A stretch of DNA of 64,000 nucleotides from positions 2,728,001 through 2,792,000 of the forward strand of contig NZ_CP045809.1 of NCBI RefSeq assembly GCF_025273675.1, read 5' to 3'. Shown one piece after another: positions 18,098 through 26,571 of the stretch; position 1 is the stretch's first letter; each line of letters begins with the position of its first letter. The position numbers and the translations under genes are program-made. Under the pieces are notes generated by a model, which saw only the letters and a program-made list of their open reading frames with translations, ran no database searches and was not told the DNA's origin. This DNA is from Gordonia pseudamarae. Lineage in GTDB: Bacteria > Actinomycetota > Actinomycetes > Mycobacteriales > Mycobacteriaceae.

Positions 18098-19216
18098 GTG
18101 AAGATCGCGATCATCACCGAGTCATTCCTGCCCCAGGTGAACGGTGTCACCAACACAGTCACCCGGATCGTCCGGCGGCTCATCGAGACCGGGCATCAGC
18201 CGCTCGTCATCGCTCCCGGGCCCGGACCGTCGTCGTACGAGGGCTGCCCGGTCGTCCGGGTGCGGTCGGTCGCGATGCCGCGCTACCGAACCTTCCGGGT
18301 CGGACTGCCCGACCCGGAGGTCGAGCGTGCGCTTGCACGGTTCCGTCCCGACGTCGTCCATCTGGCCTCACCCATCGCGCTCGGCGCCGTCGGGCTGGCC
18401 GCCGCCCGGCGGCAGGGGCTCCCCGTCGTCGCCGTCTTCCAGACCGACATCGCCGGCTTCGCACGCCAGTACGGCGTGGGCGCCGGCACCGTGGTGGATC
18501 GCTGGGTGGGCCGCCTGCACCGCCGGTGCGACCGGACCCTGGTCCCCTCCGGTGCGTCGTTCGCCCACCTCGACGCACTCGGGGTGGGCGACCTGCACTA
18601 CTGGCGTCGCGGGGTGGACGGCGAACTGTTCCGGCCGGGGCGGCGTGAGGATCGACTTCGACGCACCTGGAGCCCCGACCCCTCCCACCCGATCGTCGGG
18701 TACGTCGGCCGGCTCGCCCACGAGAAAGAGGTTCACCGGCTGCGGGAGATCGCCGACCTGCCGGGCATCTCGCTGGTGATCGTGGGCGACGGCCCGGCCC
18801 GGGCGAGCCTGGAACGCGTGTTGCCCGGCGCGAGGTTCACCGGCATGCTGCACGGCCCCCCACTGGCGGCGGCGTACGCGAGTCTGGACGTCTTCGTCCA
18901 CACCGGCACCACCGAGACCTTCTGCCAAACCGTTCAGGAGGCGCAGGCCAGCGGCGTGGCGGTCGTCGCACCCGCGGCGGGCGGCCCGCTGGACCTCGTC
19001 GACCACGACCACACCGGTCTGTTGTTCGACCCGACCACGCCCCAGGCTCTCCGGGACGCCGTCGCATCGCTGACGCGCGACCAGATCAGGCGGCGACGAC
19101 TCTCGTCGGCCGCCGGCGCCGCGGTCGCCGGCCGTTCCTGGGCGCGGGTCGTGGATGAGCTGACCGACGAGCACTACCCCGCTGTCATCGGTGGACCGGC
19201 CGCGGCCGCCGCCTGA
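18098..19216 (+). CDS. mgtA: GT4 glycosyltransferase, MgtA-like alpha-mannosyltransferase
   Basis: A 372-residue GT-B retaining glycosyltransferase starting at GTG. The N-terminal lobe opens MKIAIITESFLPQVNGVTN, followed by FQTDIAGFARQYG and VGYVGRLAHEKEV. The E-x7-E motif is in GTTETFCQTVQEA, where the glutamates bind the nucleotide-sugar. It resembles mycobacterial/corynebacterial MgtA (Rv0557), which mannosylates glucuronosyl diacylglycerol using GDP-mannose. The next gene makes UDP-glucuronate, which supports that reading. The gene is 15 bp upstream of ugd and probably in one operon. PimB-like activity is the main alternative. Confidence 0.78.
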   Translation: MKIAIITESFLPQVNGVTNTVTRIVRRLIETGHQPLVIAPGPGPSSYEGCPVVRVRSVAMPRYRTFRVGLPDPEVERALARFRPDVVHLASPIALGAVGLAAARRQGLPVVAVFQTDIAGFARQYGVGAGTVVDRWVGRLHRRCDRTLVPSGASFAHLDALGVGDLHYWRRGVDGELFRPGRREDRLRRTWSPDPSHPIVGYVGRLAHEKEVHRLREIADLPGISLVIVGDGPARASLERVLPGARFTGMLHGPPLAAAYASLDVFVHTGTTETFCQTVQEAQASGVAVVAPAAGGPLDLVDHDHTGLLFDPTTPQALRDAVASLTRDQIRRRRLSSAAGAAVAGRSWARVVDELTDEHYPAVIGGPAAAAA

Positions 19217-19230
19217 GAGAAGGACTACCC

Positions 19231-20631
19231 ATGCGCATCAGCGTTATCGGCACCGGCTATCTCGGCGCCACCCATGCCGCCTGTCTGGCGTCGCTCGGCT
19301 TCGAGGTCGTCGGCATCGACACGAGCGCCGACAAGGTCGCCGCACTCTCACGCGGCGAACTCCCCTTCCGCGAACCGGGACTGCCGGCGATGCTCGCAGC
19401 CGGACTGGCCTCCGGGCGCCTCCGGTTCTCGACCGGACTGTCGGCCGCCGCGGACTGTGATGTCCACTTCATCTGTGTGGGCACGCCCCAGTCCCGGACC
19501 GGGCTTTCGGCCGACCTCACCGCGGTCTTCGGCGTAGCCCGCGGACTCGGCGACATCATCGAGCGGGACTGCCTGATCGTCGGTAAATCGACGGTCCCGG
19601 TCGGTACCGCCGCCGCCATCGCCGACGTGGTGCGTTCGACGTGTGCGGGCCATGAGGTGGCCGTCGCCTGGAACCCCGAATTCCTTCGCGAGGGTCATGC
19701 CGTCGCGGACACACTGCGCCCGGACCGCCTGGTGTTCGGCGTCGAACACCGGGACGGGTCCGCCGTACCCCTGTTGCGGCAGGTGTACGCCGAGGCGCTG
19801 GCCTCCGGCGTACCGCTGCACATCACCGACCTGCCCACCGCGGAGCTCGCGAAGACCGCCGCGAACGCGTTCCTGGCAACCAAGATCTCCTTCATCAACG
19901 CGATGGCGGAGCTGAGCGACCTGGCGGGCGCCGACGTGGTCGCGCTGGCCGACGTCCTGGGCGACGACACGCGGATCGGCCGGCGCTTCCTCGACGCGGG
20001 TGTCGGATTCGGCGGAGGCTGCCTACCCAAGGACATCCGAGCGCTCGGTGCGCGGGCGCTCGAACTGGGCGCCCCCGCCACGGCGCGGCTGCTGGGCGAG
20101 GTGGACGACATCAACCAGCAGGCGCGCACCCGGGTCGTCGACGCCGTCCTGGCCCGGCTGCGGGCCGTGGACGGCAACCGCGTCGCGGTCCTGGGCGCCA
20201 CCTTCAAGCCCATGTCCGACGACGTCCGCGACTCCCCCGCACTGGCGGTCGCCGGCCGGTTGCTCGGCCGGGGTTGCGATCTGCGGGTCTTCGACCCCGA
20301 GGGTGCGCGCAATGCCCGCGCGCAGCGGCCCGACCTCACGTTCGCGGCGAGCATCGACGCCGCGCTGGCCGATGCCGATGTCGTCGTCCACCTCACCGAG
20401 TGGCCGCAGTTCCGTGAGATCGATCCTGCCGCGGCCGCGGGCCGGGTGCGGCATCCGATCCTCGTCGATGCGCGCAACACGCTCGACCAGGTCCGGTGGC
20501 GGGCCGCCGGCTGGACGGTGCAGGGCGTCGGGCGCGGTGCATGCGCACCCGCGGCGGGTGTCGCCGTGGCCGGGTGGCTGATGCAGGACCCCGTCCCCGC
20601 CACATCGTCCGACGACCTCGCCCGGCGGTGA
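19231..20631 (+). CDS. ugd: UDP-glucose 6-dehydrogenase
   Basis: A 466-residue enzyme that oxidises UDP-glucose twice with NAD+ to UDP-glucuronate. The N-terminal Rossmann motif is VIGTGYLG. The catalytic cysteine is C264 in GVGFGGGCLPKD. Also visible are the central helix motif NPEFLREGHAV with the catalytic Glu, LAKTAANAFLATKISFINA, and LGATFKPMSDDVRDSPAL in the UDP-binding domain. GAGAAGGA lies before the ATG. It sits between the MgtA-like gene and an SGNH hydrolase. Its stop overlaps the next gene's GTG (GTGA), indicating coupling. Confidence 0.92.
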   Translation: MRISVIGTGYLGATHAACLASLGFEVVGIDTSADKVAALSRGELPFREPGLPAMLAAGLASGRLRFSTGLSAAADCDVHFICVGTPQSRTGLSADLTAVFGVARGLGDIIERDCLIVGKSTVPVGTAAAIADVVRSTCAGHEVAVAWNPEFLREGHAVADTLRPDRLVFGVEHRDGSAVPLLRQVYAEALASGVPLHITDLPTAELAKTAANAFLATKISFINAMAELSDLAGADVVALADVLGDDTRIGRRFLDAGVGFGGGCLPKDIRALGARALELGAPATARLLGEVDDINQQARTRVVDAVLARLRAVDGNRVAVLGATFKPMSDDVRDSPALAVAGRLLGRGCDLRVFDPEGARNARAQRPDLTFAASIDAALADADVVVHLTEWPQFREIDPAAAAGRVRHPILVDARNTLDQVRWRAAGWTVQGVGRGACAPAAGVAVAGWLMQDPVPATSSDDLARR

Positions 20632-21452
20632 GCAGAACACACCTGCGTGTCGCCGCCGCGGCCGGGCTGGTCGCGGCGGCCGCGCTGTCCGCACGGGCAT
20701 CGCTGAGGGCTCAGGCGGCCGCGGCCCGGCGCACCATCGGGAAACCGTTCGGCGAGCACCCGCACGCCTCCGACGGCGTCTTCAAGAAGAAGTACGGCGA
20801 TCGGCTGCACCTGCTCCTGGTCGGCGACTCAATCGCCGCGGGACTCGGCGCGACGGACAAGAACGAGACGCTCGGCGCCCATCTGGCCCGGCGGATCGCA
20901 CAACGAACCCGTCGGTCGGTGGCACTGCGCACGGTCGCGGTCGTGGGGTCGGAGACCACCATGCTGGCAGGCCAGTTGGCGACCCTGGAAACGGCATACC
21001 GTCCGGACGTCGCGGTGATCGTCGTCGGCGGCAACGACGTCATCCACCGGGTTCCGGTGTCGACGTCGATCGAGCACCTGGGCCGGACCATCGAGGCCCT
21101 GCAGGAACTCGGCGCGGTGGTCGTGGTCGGAACGTGTCCCGACCTGAGTGCGCTGACCGCGGTCCCCCGGCCGTTGCGCACACTCGGGGCAATCGCATCG
21201 CGCCAATTGGCCGCCGCCCAGTTCGCCGAAACCGAACGCCGGGGGGCGATCCCGGTGCCACTGGCCCGGGTGGTGGGCCCGTTCTTCGCCGCCCAACCCG
21301 ACAAGATGTTCGCCGAGGACCGGTTCCATCCGTCGGGTGCGGGCTATCGACGTACCGCCAAGGCGCTGGTCGGGCCGATCGCGGCGGCACTGGGGGCCGA
21401 GGGCTCGGACAGCTCTGCCGGGATCGGGCCCATGGCCGAGCAGAGCGGCTAG
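20628..21452 (+). CDS. SGNH/GDSL hydrolase, membrane-anchored or exported
   Basis: The start at GTG 20628 overlaps the ugd stop by four bases and gives 274 residues. The N-terminus has a hydrophobic Ala-rich segment (about 7-25), a signal or anchor. Block I is VGDSIAAGLG with nucleophile S68, block III is VVGGND, and D231 and H234 lie in EDRFHPS. The family removes acyl or acetyl groups from lipids, glycans or peptides. Placed after the MgtA-like and Ugd genes, it may act on a cell-envelope glycolipid (inference). Its TAG overlaps head-to-head with the stop of the convergent AprA-like gene. Confidence 0.85.
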   Translation: MSRTHLRVAAAAGLVAAAALSARASLRAQAAAARRTIGKPFGEHPHASDGVFKKKYGDRLHLLLVGDSIAAGLGATDKNETLGAHLARRIAQRTRRSVALRTVAVVGSETTMLAGQLATLETAYRPDVAVIVVGGNDVIHRVPVSTSIEHLGRTIEALQELGAVVVVGTCPDLSALTAVPRPLRTLGAIASRQLAAAQFAETERRGAIPVPLARVVGPFFAAQPDKMFAEDRFHPSGAGYRRTAKALVGPIAAALGAEGSDSSAGIGPMAEQSG

Positions 21453-24217
21453 ACCCGTTGGGCACCAACAACATCGGACCGGACCGGACCACTGTGACCG
21501 CCGAGCGACCGCCGGACCGCGGCACGCACATCGGCATCGGCGTCGTCGGCCGCCGAGGCGAGGACGTCCCGGACATCGGCGTCGTCGGCCCACTGCTCCA
21601 GTGTCAGCGCCGCCGCTTTGCGAACGTCGCCGTGCACATCATCCAGGGCCGTCGCCAGCGCCCGCACCGTGGCCTCACCACGCCCGATCACCAGACCGTG
21701 CGCCGCCCCCACCCGCACCTGCCATGCGAAGTCTCCCAACGCCTTCCGCAACTGCGGGGCATCAGTATCGCCGTCGCCGAGGACGGCCATCGCCTCGAAT
21801 GCCGCGGCTCGCACGAGCGGGTCGTGGTCGGCCGCGAGGATGCGCACCGCGTCTATCCCGAAGGTGCCGACGGTGGCCAGTCCCGTCGCTACCGCCACCC
21901 TCACCTCACGGTTGGGGTCGGCGGCGAGCGCGGCAATCGGCCGCGGGCAGTCCAGCGAGACCAGACCACGGGTCGCCTCGATCCGCACCCGGTGATGCTC
22001 GTCGCCCAGTCCCGCCTCGAACATCTTCACCGAACCGATCTTCAGAGCGCGCACCAGATCGAGGGCCGTCGCACGGACCGTCGAGTCACCGGACTCCTCG
22101 CAGGCATGCAGCTCTGCCACGAACCCGGTCGTCAATGTCACCATTTCGACAAGCTCGCGCAGACCTCTGATCGCCTCGTGCCGCACCGACGAATCGTCGT
22201 CGCCCAAGGCCCGCACGAGTGCCCGCTCCCACCCGTCCGGGGTTGTCTCGGTGACCACCGACACCGCCGTCCGGCGCACCGTCGGATCGTCATCGCGCAG
22301 GAAGGTTGCCAGATCATCGACCGAACCGGCCTCCGGTAGGGACAGCAACTCGACAACCTTCGGCGCGCCCGACGACGCCGCGGCGGTCTCTGCCCGAGAC
22401 TGCCGTACCGGGCTGTCCATCCCACGGAGTTCGGGTCCCACATCCACCTGTGGTTGTTCGACGGCGATCACACGCCGATCCGCGGGTGGAATATGGTCAA
22501 GCCCTTCGACACCGACCAGGTACGGTTCGACCGGCCTGCCCAGGAACCGCATCGAACCGTCGGCGGCCTTGTGGACGTTCAGGTGGTATCCCCACTCCGC
22601 GTCACGGCGCTCGGGAATGTCCGCGCGTTCGTGGTAAAGGCCCCACCGGCTCTCCGTTCGGGCCAGCGAACTGCGGGCGGCCAGCTCGGCGCAATCGCGG
22701 ATGAAGGTGACCTCGGCGCACCGCATCAGCTCGTGCGGGGTACGTGCGCCCATCTCGGCGATCTCCGCACGCATCCGCTCGAACGTCTCGATGGCGATGG
22801 CCAATTTGCTCGATGTCTTGGGCGGTGCCACATAGTCGTTGACGAAGCGGCGCAGTTTGTACTCGACCTGGGGTTGCGGCGGGCCGTCGGGATTGCGCAG
22901 AGGACGGTAGATCAACGCATGTGCCTCGGCGAGCTGGTCGAACGGCAATTCGTCCGGCATCGGAATCTCGCGTGCCACTCCGCTGGCGTGGGTACCGGTC
23001 AGCTCCCCGTAGACGAACGCACCGATCATGTAGTTGTGGGGAACACATGCCAGGTCACCGGCCGCGTACAATCGGTCCACGGTAGTGCGGCCATGTTCGT
23101 CGACCCACACCCCTGATGCTGAATGTCCACTGCACAAACCGATTTCGGAGATGTGCATTTCTATGTCATGCGTTCGGTAGTCATGGCCGCGATTCTGGTG
23201 AAACGTTCCCCGGGTGGGGCGTTCGGTGGTGTGCAGAATCGATTCGAGCGCATCGACGGTTTCGTCGGGCAGGTGACTGACTTTCAGGTAGATCGGGCCG
23301 CGCGCGGATTCGATCTCCGATTTCACCTCCGACATCATGTCCCCGGACCAGTAGTCCGAGTCGACGAACCGCTCACCTTGGGAGTTGACCTGGTAGCCGC
23401 CGAAAGGATTGGCGACATAGGCGCACGCCGGCCCGTTGTAGTCCTTGATGAGCGGGTTGATCTGGAAGCATTCGATGCCGCTCAGCTCCGCGCCCGCGTG
23501 ATATGCCATGGAGTAGCCGTCGCCGGCGTTGGTCGGGTTCTCGTATGTGCCGTACAGGTAGCCCGAGGCCGGCAGACCGAGACGTCCGCAGGGGCCGGTC
23601 GCGAGGATGACGGTCTTGGCCGCGATCTCGATGAACGCACCGGTCCGAGTGTTGAATGCGGCCGCGCCGACCGCACGTCGCCCTTCGGTGAGCACCCGTA
23701 CCGGCATGATGCGGTTGTCGATGGTGATCTTTTCGCGCATATCACGTTTGCGCAGCACTCGGTACAGAGCCTTCTTGATGTCCTTGCCCTCGGGCATCGG
23801 CAGCACATAGGACCCGGAACGATGGACTCGCCGCACCGCGTACTCGCCGTACTCGTCCTTCTCGAATTTGACCCCGTACCGCTCGAGCCGTCCGATCATC
23901 GCGAACCCGCGGGTGGCCGTCTGGTACACGGTCTTCTGGTTGACGATCCCGTCGTTGGCCCGGGTGATCTCGGCGACATAGTCCTCGGGGGTGGCCTTGC
24001 CCGGTATCACCGCGTTGTTGACCCCGTCCATCCCCATCGCGAGCGCGCCCGAATGCCGCACATGTGCTTTCTCCAGGAGCAGGACGTCCGCGCCGTTCTC
24101 GGCGGCGGTCAGCGCCGCCATCGTGCCCGCGGTACCGCCGCCGATCACCAGGACGTCGCATTCGCGGCGCTCGCGTGTTCCGATGTCCGGTATGGCCATG
24201 GTTTCTGGTTGTGTCAT
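21449..24217 (-). CDS. AprA-like FAD flavoprotein fused to C-terminal HEAT repeats
   Basis: A 922-residue fusion. Residues 1 to about 600 belong to the fumarate reductase/AprA flavoprotein superfamily with FAD motif GGGTAG at 26-31. They carry stretches I associate with adenylylsulfate reductase alpha subunits: AYHAGAELSGIECFQINPL, KDYNGPACAYV, FHQNRGHDYR, HISEIGLCSGHSASG, VPHNYMIGAF. Residues ~630-910 are about eight HEAT-like (PBS-lyase type) helical repeats such as LRDDDPTVRRTAV and LGDDDSSVRHEAI. AprA works with an iron-sulfur partner, and a 2[4Fe-4S] ferredoxin gene lies in the same operon. Its ATG overlaps the ATPase stop (ATGA). The substrate is unknown; a role in organosulfur or related metabolism is inferred. 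No dissimilatory sulfate genes are nearby. Confidence 0.82.
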   Translation of the reverse strand: MTQPETMAIPDIGTRERRECDVLVIGGGTAGTMAALTAAENGADVLLLEKAHVRHSGALAMGMDGVNNAVIPGKATPEDYVAEITRANDGIVNQKTVYQTATRGFAMIGRLERYGVKFEKDEYGEYAVRRVHRSGSYVLPMPEGKDIKKALYRVLRKRDMREKITIDNRIMPVRVLTEGRRAVGAAAFNTRTGAFIEIAAKTVILATGPCGRLGLPASGYLYGTYENPTNAGDGYSMAYHAGAELSGIECFQINPLIKDYNGPACAYVANPFGGYQVNSQGERFVDSDYWSGDMMSEVKSEIESARGPIYLKVSHLPDETVDALESILHTTERPTRGTFHQNRGHDYRTHDIEMHISEIGLCSGHSASGVWVDEHGRTTVDRLYAAGDLACVPHNYMIGAFVYGELTGTHASGVAREIPMPDELPFDQLAEAHALIYRPLRNPDGPPQPQVEYKLRRFVNDYVAPPKTSSKLAIAIETFERMRAEIAEMGARTPHELMRCAEVTFIRDCAELAARSSLARTESRWGLYHERADIPERRDAEWGYHLNVHKAADGSMRFLGRPVEPYLVGVEGLDHIPPADRRVIAVEQPQVDVGPELRGMDSPVRQSRAETAAASSGAPKVVELLSLPEAGSVDDLATFLRDDDPTVRRTAVSVVTETTPDGWERALVRALGDDDSSVRHEAIRGLRELVEMVTLTTGFVAELHACEESGDSTVRATALDLVRALKIGSVKMFEAGLGDEHHRVRIEATRGLVSLDCPRPIAALAADPNREVRVAVATGLATVGTFGIDAVRILAADHDPLVRAAAFEAMAVLGDGDTDAPQLRKALGDFAWQVRVGAAHGLVIGRGEATVRALATALDDVHGDVRKAAALTLEQWADDADVRDVLASAADDADADVRAAVRRSLGGHSGPVRSDVVGAQRV

Positions 24218-25089
24218 GCGTTCGTCCCCTGACTGTGAAGTGTCGTCTCGTCCGGAGACGTGGCCTGCGCACCCGGTGTCGGTCCCGGTGGCCGTGTGCC
24301 GCCCGCGATTGTCGGCGGCGGGCCGAGCGCGTCGGTGATCCGTCGGCGTAACCCGTCGGTGACCGCGACCGAACGGCTGTGCGGTGCGCGCGGATTCGGA
24401 ATGTCGATGACCGCCTGCACCGGCGCTCCGGCGCGACCGAGAACAATCACCCGATCACCCAGCAGCAGCGCCTCGTCCACATCGTGGGTGACGAACACGA
24501 CGGTCGCCGAATGTCGGGCGAGTGTGTCGATCAGCAAGGTCTGCATGGTGTGCCGGGTCTGCGCGTCCAGTGCGCCGAACGGCTCGTCCATCATGATCGC
24601 GCGCGGGGCGCCGGCCAGTCCCCGGGCCAGTTGCACCCGTTGGCGCATCCCCCCGGACAGCGACTTGGGCAGGTAGTCGGCAAATCCGGTCAGACCGATC
24701 TCGGCGATCCAGCGGTCGGCCTCGGCACGGCGTTCGGCGCGCGGCACACCCCGCAGCCGCAGCGCCAGCAGAATGTTCTTGCGGACGGTTCGCCAAGGAT
24801 GCAGGGCATCATCCTGAAACACCATAGCCCGGTCCCGGGAGGGGCCGGTGACCACCTCGCCATCGGCGATGATGTCGCCGCCGGACACCGGCGACAGACC
24901 TGTGATCGCCCGCAGAAGTGTCGACTTGCCACAGCCCGACGGTCCGGTCAGGACCACGATCTCGCCCGGTTCGACAACCACATCAATGTTGTCGATGACG
25001 GTCGTCGCGCCGTATCCGATGCTGACGGTGTCCAGTTCGATACGCATCGCCGTCGACGATGCCGAAGCTCTGCCGGGACCGGTGGTCAT
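24214..25089 (-). CDS. ABC transporter ATPase, SsuB/TauB (sulfonate/nitrate) type
   Basis: A 291-residue nucleotide-binding subunit: Walker A GPSGCGKST at 49-57, Q-loop FQDDALHPW, signature LSGGMRQRVQLARGL, Walker B IMMDEPFGALD and switch HD. The short family loop and the W after the Q-loop place it with the nitrate/sulfonate/taurine importer ATPases. The last ~45 residues are a Pro/Gly-rich tail. AAGGTAAGGA lies before the ATG at 25089 on the minus strand. The IS110 element begins 13 bases upstream, cutting the gene off from its permease and probably from the operon promoter. Confidence 0.9.
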   Translation of the reverse strand: MTTGPGRASASSTAMRIELDTVSIGYGATTVIDNIDVVVEPGEIVVLTGPSGCGKSTLLRAITGLSPVSGGDIIADGEVVTGPSRDRAMVFQDDALHPWRTVRKNILLALRLRGVPRAERRAEADRWIAEIGLTGFADYLPKSLSGGMRQRVQLARGLAGAPRAIMMDEPFGALDAQTRHTMQTLLIDTLARHSATVVFVTHDVDEALLLGDRVIVLGRAGAPVQAVIDIPNPRAPHSRSVAVTDGLRRRITDALGPPPTIAGGTRPPGPTPGAQATSPDETTLHSQGTNA

Positions 25090-25149
25090 CGTGTCCTTAC
25101 CTTTCTAGATGGGGTGACCGGAGACCTGTGGTTTCGTAGGCTGTGAGTT

Positions 25150-25285
25150 GCCCTGGGGCTCCGGGTATGGCTGTCATCGTGTTGCTGGTGGGTACAGCTG
25201 AAGGAGAATGGCCGCCCGGTGTCCTGCGACGACTCGACCGCTGATTGAGAGACGCGATGCGATCGCTGTGTAAGGACACGCCGGG
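25150..25285. ncRNA. Candidate IS110 bridge (seek) RNA region
   Basis: This non-coding stretch before the transposase holds two signals. First, gtaaggacacg at 25270-25280 is the exact reverse complement of the left flank 25090-25100, directly beside the presumed CT core, and aggacac within it can pair with gtgtcct at 25219-25225 to form a 7-bp stem with a 47-nt loop. Second, ctggggct at 25153-25160 repeats the element's right terminus including core CT (26581-26588). Such matches to target and donor are what bridge-RNA loops show in the IS110 family. The transcript strand and ends are not determined. Confidence 0.5.
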
Positions 25286-25340
25286 GATGTCGTCTGCAGG
25301 GATTCCTACTGTTCACCAACGACTCCGGAGGTAGGCACGA

Positions 25341-26555
25341 ATGGCGAGACAAGTATGGGCCGGTGTCGACGCCGGTAAGACCGCGCATCACTGCGTTGTA
25401 ATCGATACCGATGGGGAGCAACTTTTGTCGCGGCGGATCGACAACGACGAACCCGCCTTGACTGACCTGATCGCCACGGTCGGCGACATTGCCGCCGGTG
25501 GCGAGGTCACCTGGGCGATGGACCTCAACGCCGGCGGCGGGGCACTGCTGATCGCTTTGCTGATCGACGCGCAACAGAGGCTGCTTTATCTGCCCGGCAG
25601 GACCGTGCACCACGCATCGAAGGGCTACCGAGGTGACGGTAAGTCCGACGCTAAGGATGCGGCAGTCATCGCCGATCAGGCGCGGATGCGCCGCGACCTG
25701 CAACCCCTGCGCCCGGGTGACGACATCGCGGTCGACCTCAGGATCCTGACCGCCCGCCGGGCAGACCTGGTCGCCGACCGCACCCGTGCAATCAACCGGA
25801 TGCGCGCCACCTTGCTGGAGTTCTTCCCTGCGCTCGAGCGAGCCATCGACTACAGCAGTTCCAAGGCCGGGTTGACCTTGTTGACCGGCTACCAGACCCC
25901 CGATTCGATTCGCCGTATGGGCCACGCACGACTGGAGGCCTGGTTGCGTAACCGCAAGGTGCGCAATGCAGCCGCGGTCGCGCAGACCGCCATGGACGCG
26001 GCGCATCAGCAGCACGTCACGGTCCGCGGTCAGCAGGTCGCCGCGCAGATCGTGGCTCGGTTGGCCAAGGAGGTGATGACCCTCAACAGCGAAATCAGCG
26101 ACACCGAAGCGCTGATCGAGGACCGATTTCGCCGCCACCCGCACGCCGAAATCCTGACCAGCATGCCCGGCTTCGGGACCATCCTGGCCGCAGAGTTCCT
26201 CGCCGCCACCGGCGGCGACATGACCGTCTTCGGCACCGTCGACCGCCTCGCTGGCGTCGCGGGCCTGGCACCAGTTCCCCGCGACTCCGGCCGGATCAGC
26301 GGCAACCTGCACCGGCCGCGGCACTACAGCCGCCGACTGCTGCGTTCCTGTTATCTCTCCGCGCAGGTTGCAGTACACCGCGATCCCGTCTCGCAGGTCT
26401 ACTACCAACGCAAACGCCGCGAGGGCAAGACACACGTGCAAGCAGTCATCGCGCTCGCACGCCGTCGTCTCAACGTTCAATGGGCCATGCTCCGCGACCA
26501 GAAGCCCTACACCACAACCGATTCCGCAACCCACGTCCACGGCGCGGCCGCCTGA
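25341..26555 (+). CDS. IS110-family transposase (DEDD recombinase)
   Basis: A 404-residue intact transposase. The N-terminal RuvC-like DEDD domain has WAGVDAGKTAHH, WAMDL and GDGKSDAKDAAVIADQ. The C-terminal Tnp domain has SMPGFGTILAAEFLA with the serine used in IS110 chemistry, then FAGVAGLAPVP-like and RSCYLSAQ segments. GGAGGT lies ahead of the ATG. The enzyme works with a bridge RNA to join the element to a short core in the target. Nothing suggests decay, so the copy may be active. Confidence 0.93.
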   Translation: MARQVWAGVDAGKTAHHCVVIDTDGEQLLSRRIDNDEPALTDLIATVGDIAAGGEVTWAMDLNAGGGALLIALLIDAQQRLLYLPGRTVHHASKGYRGDGKSDAKDAAVIADQARMRRDLQPLRPGDDIAVDLRILTARRADLVADRTRAINRMRATLLEFFPALERAIDYSSSKAGLTLLTGYQTPDSIRRMGHARLEAWLRNRKVRNAAAVAQTAMDAAHQQHVTVRGQQVAAQIVARLAKEVMTLNSEISDTEALIEDRFRRHPHAEILTSMPGFGTILAAEFLAATGGDMTVFGTVDRLAGVAGLAPVPRDSGRISGNLHRPRHYSRRLLRSCYLSAQVAVHRDPVSQVYYQRKRREGKTHVQAVIALARRRLNVQWAMLRDQKPYTTTDSATHVHGAAA

Positions 26556-26571
26556 CAACACCCTCCGATTC

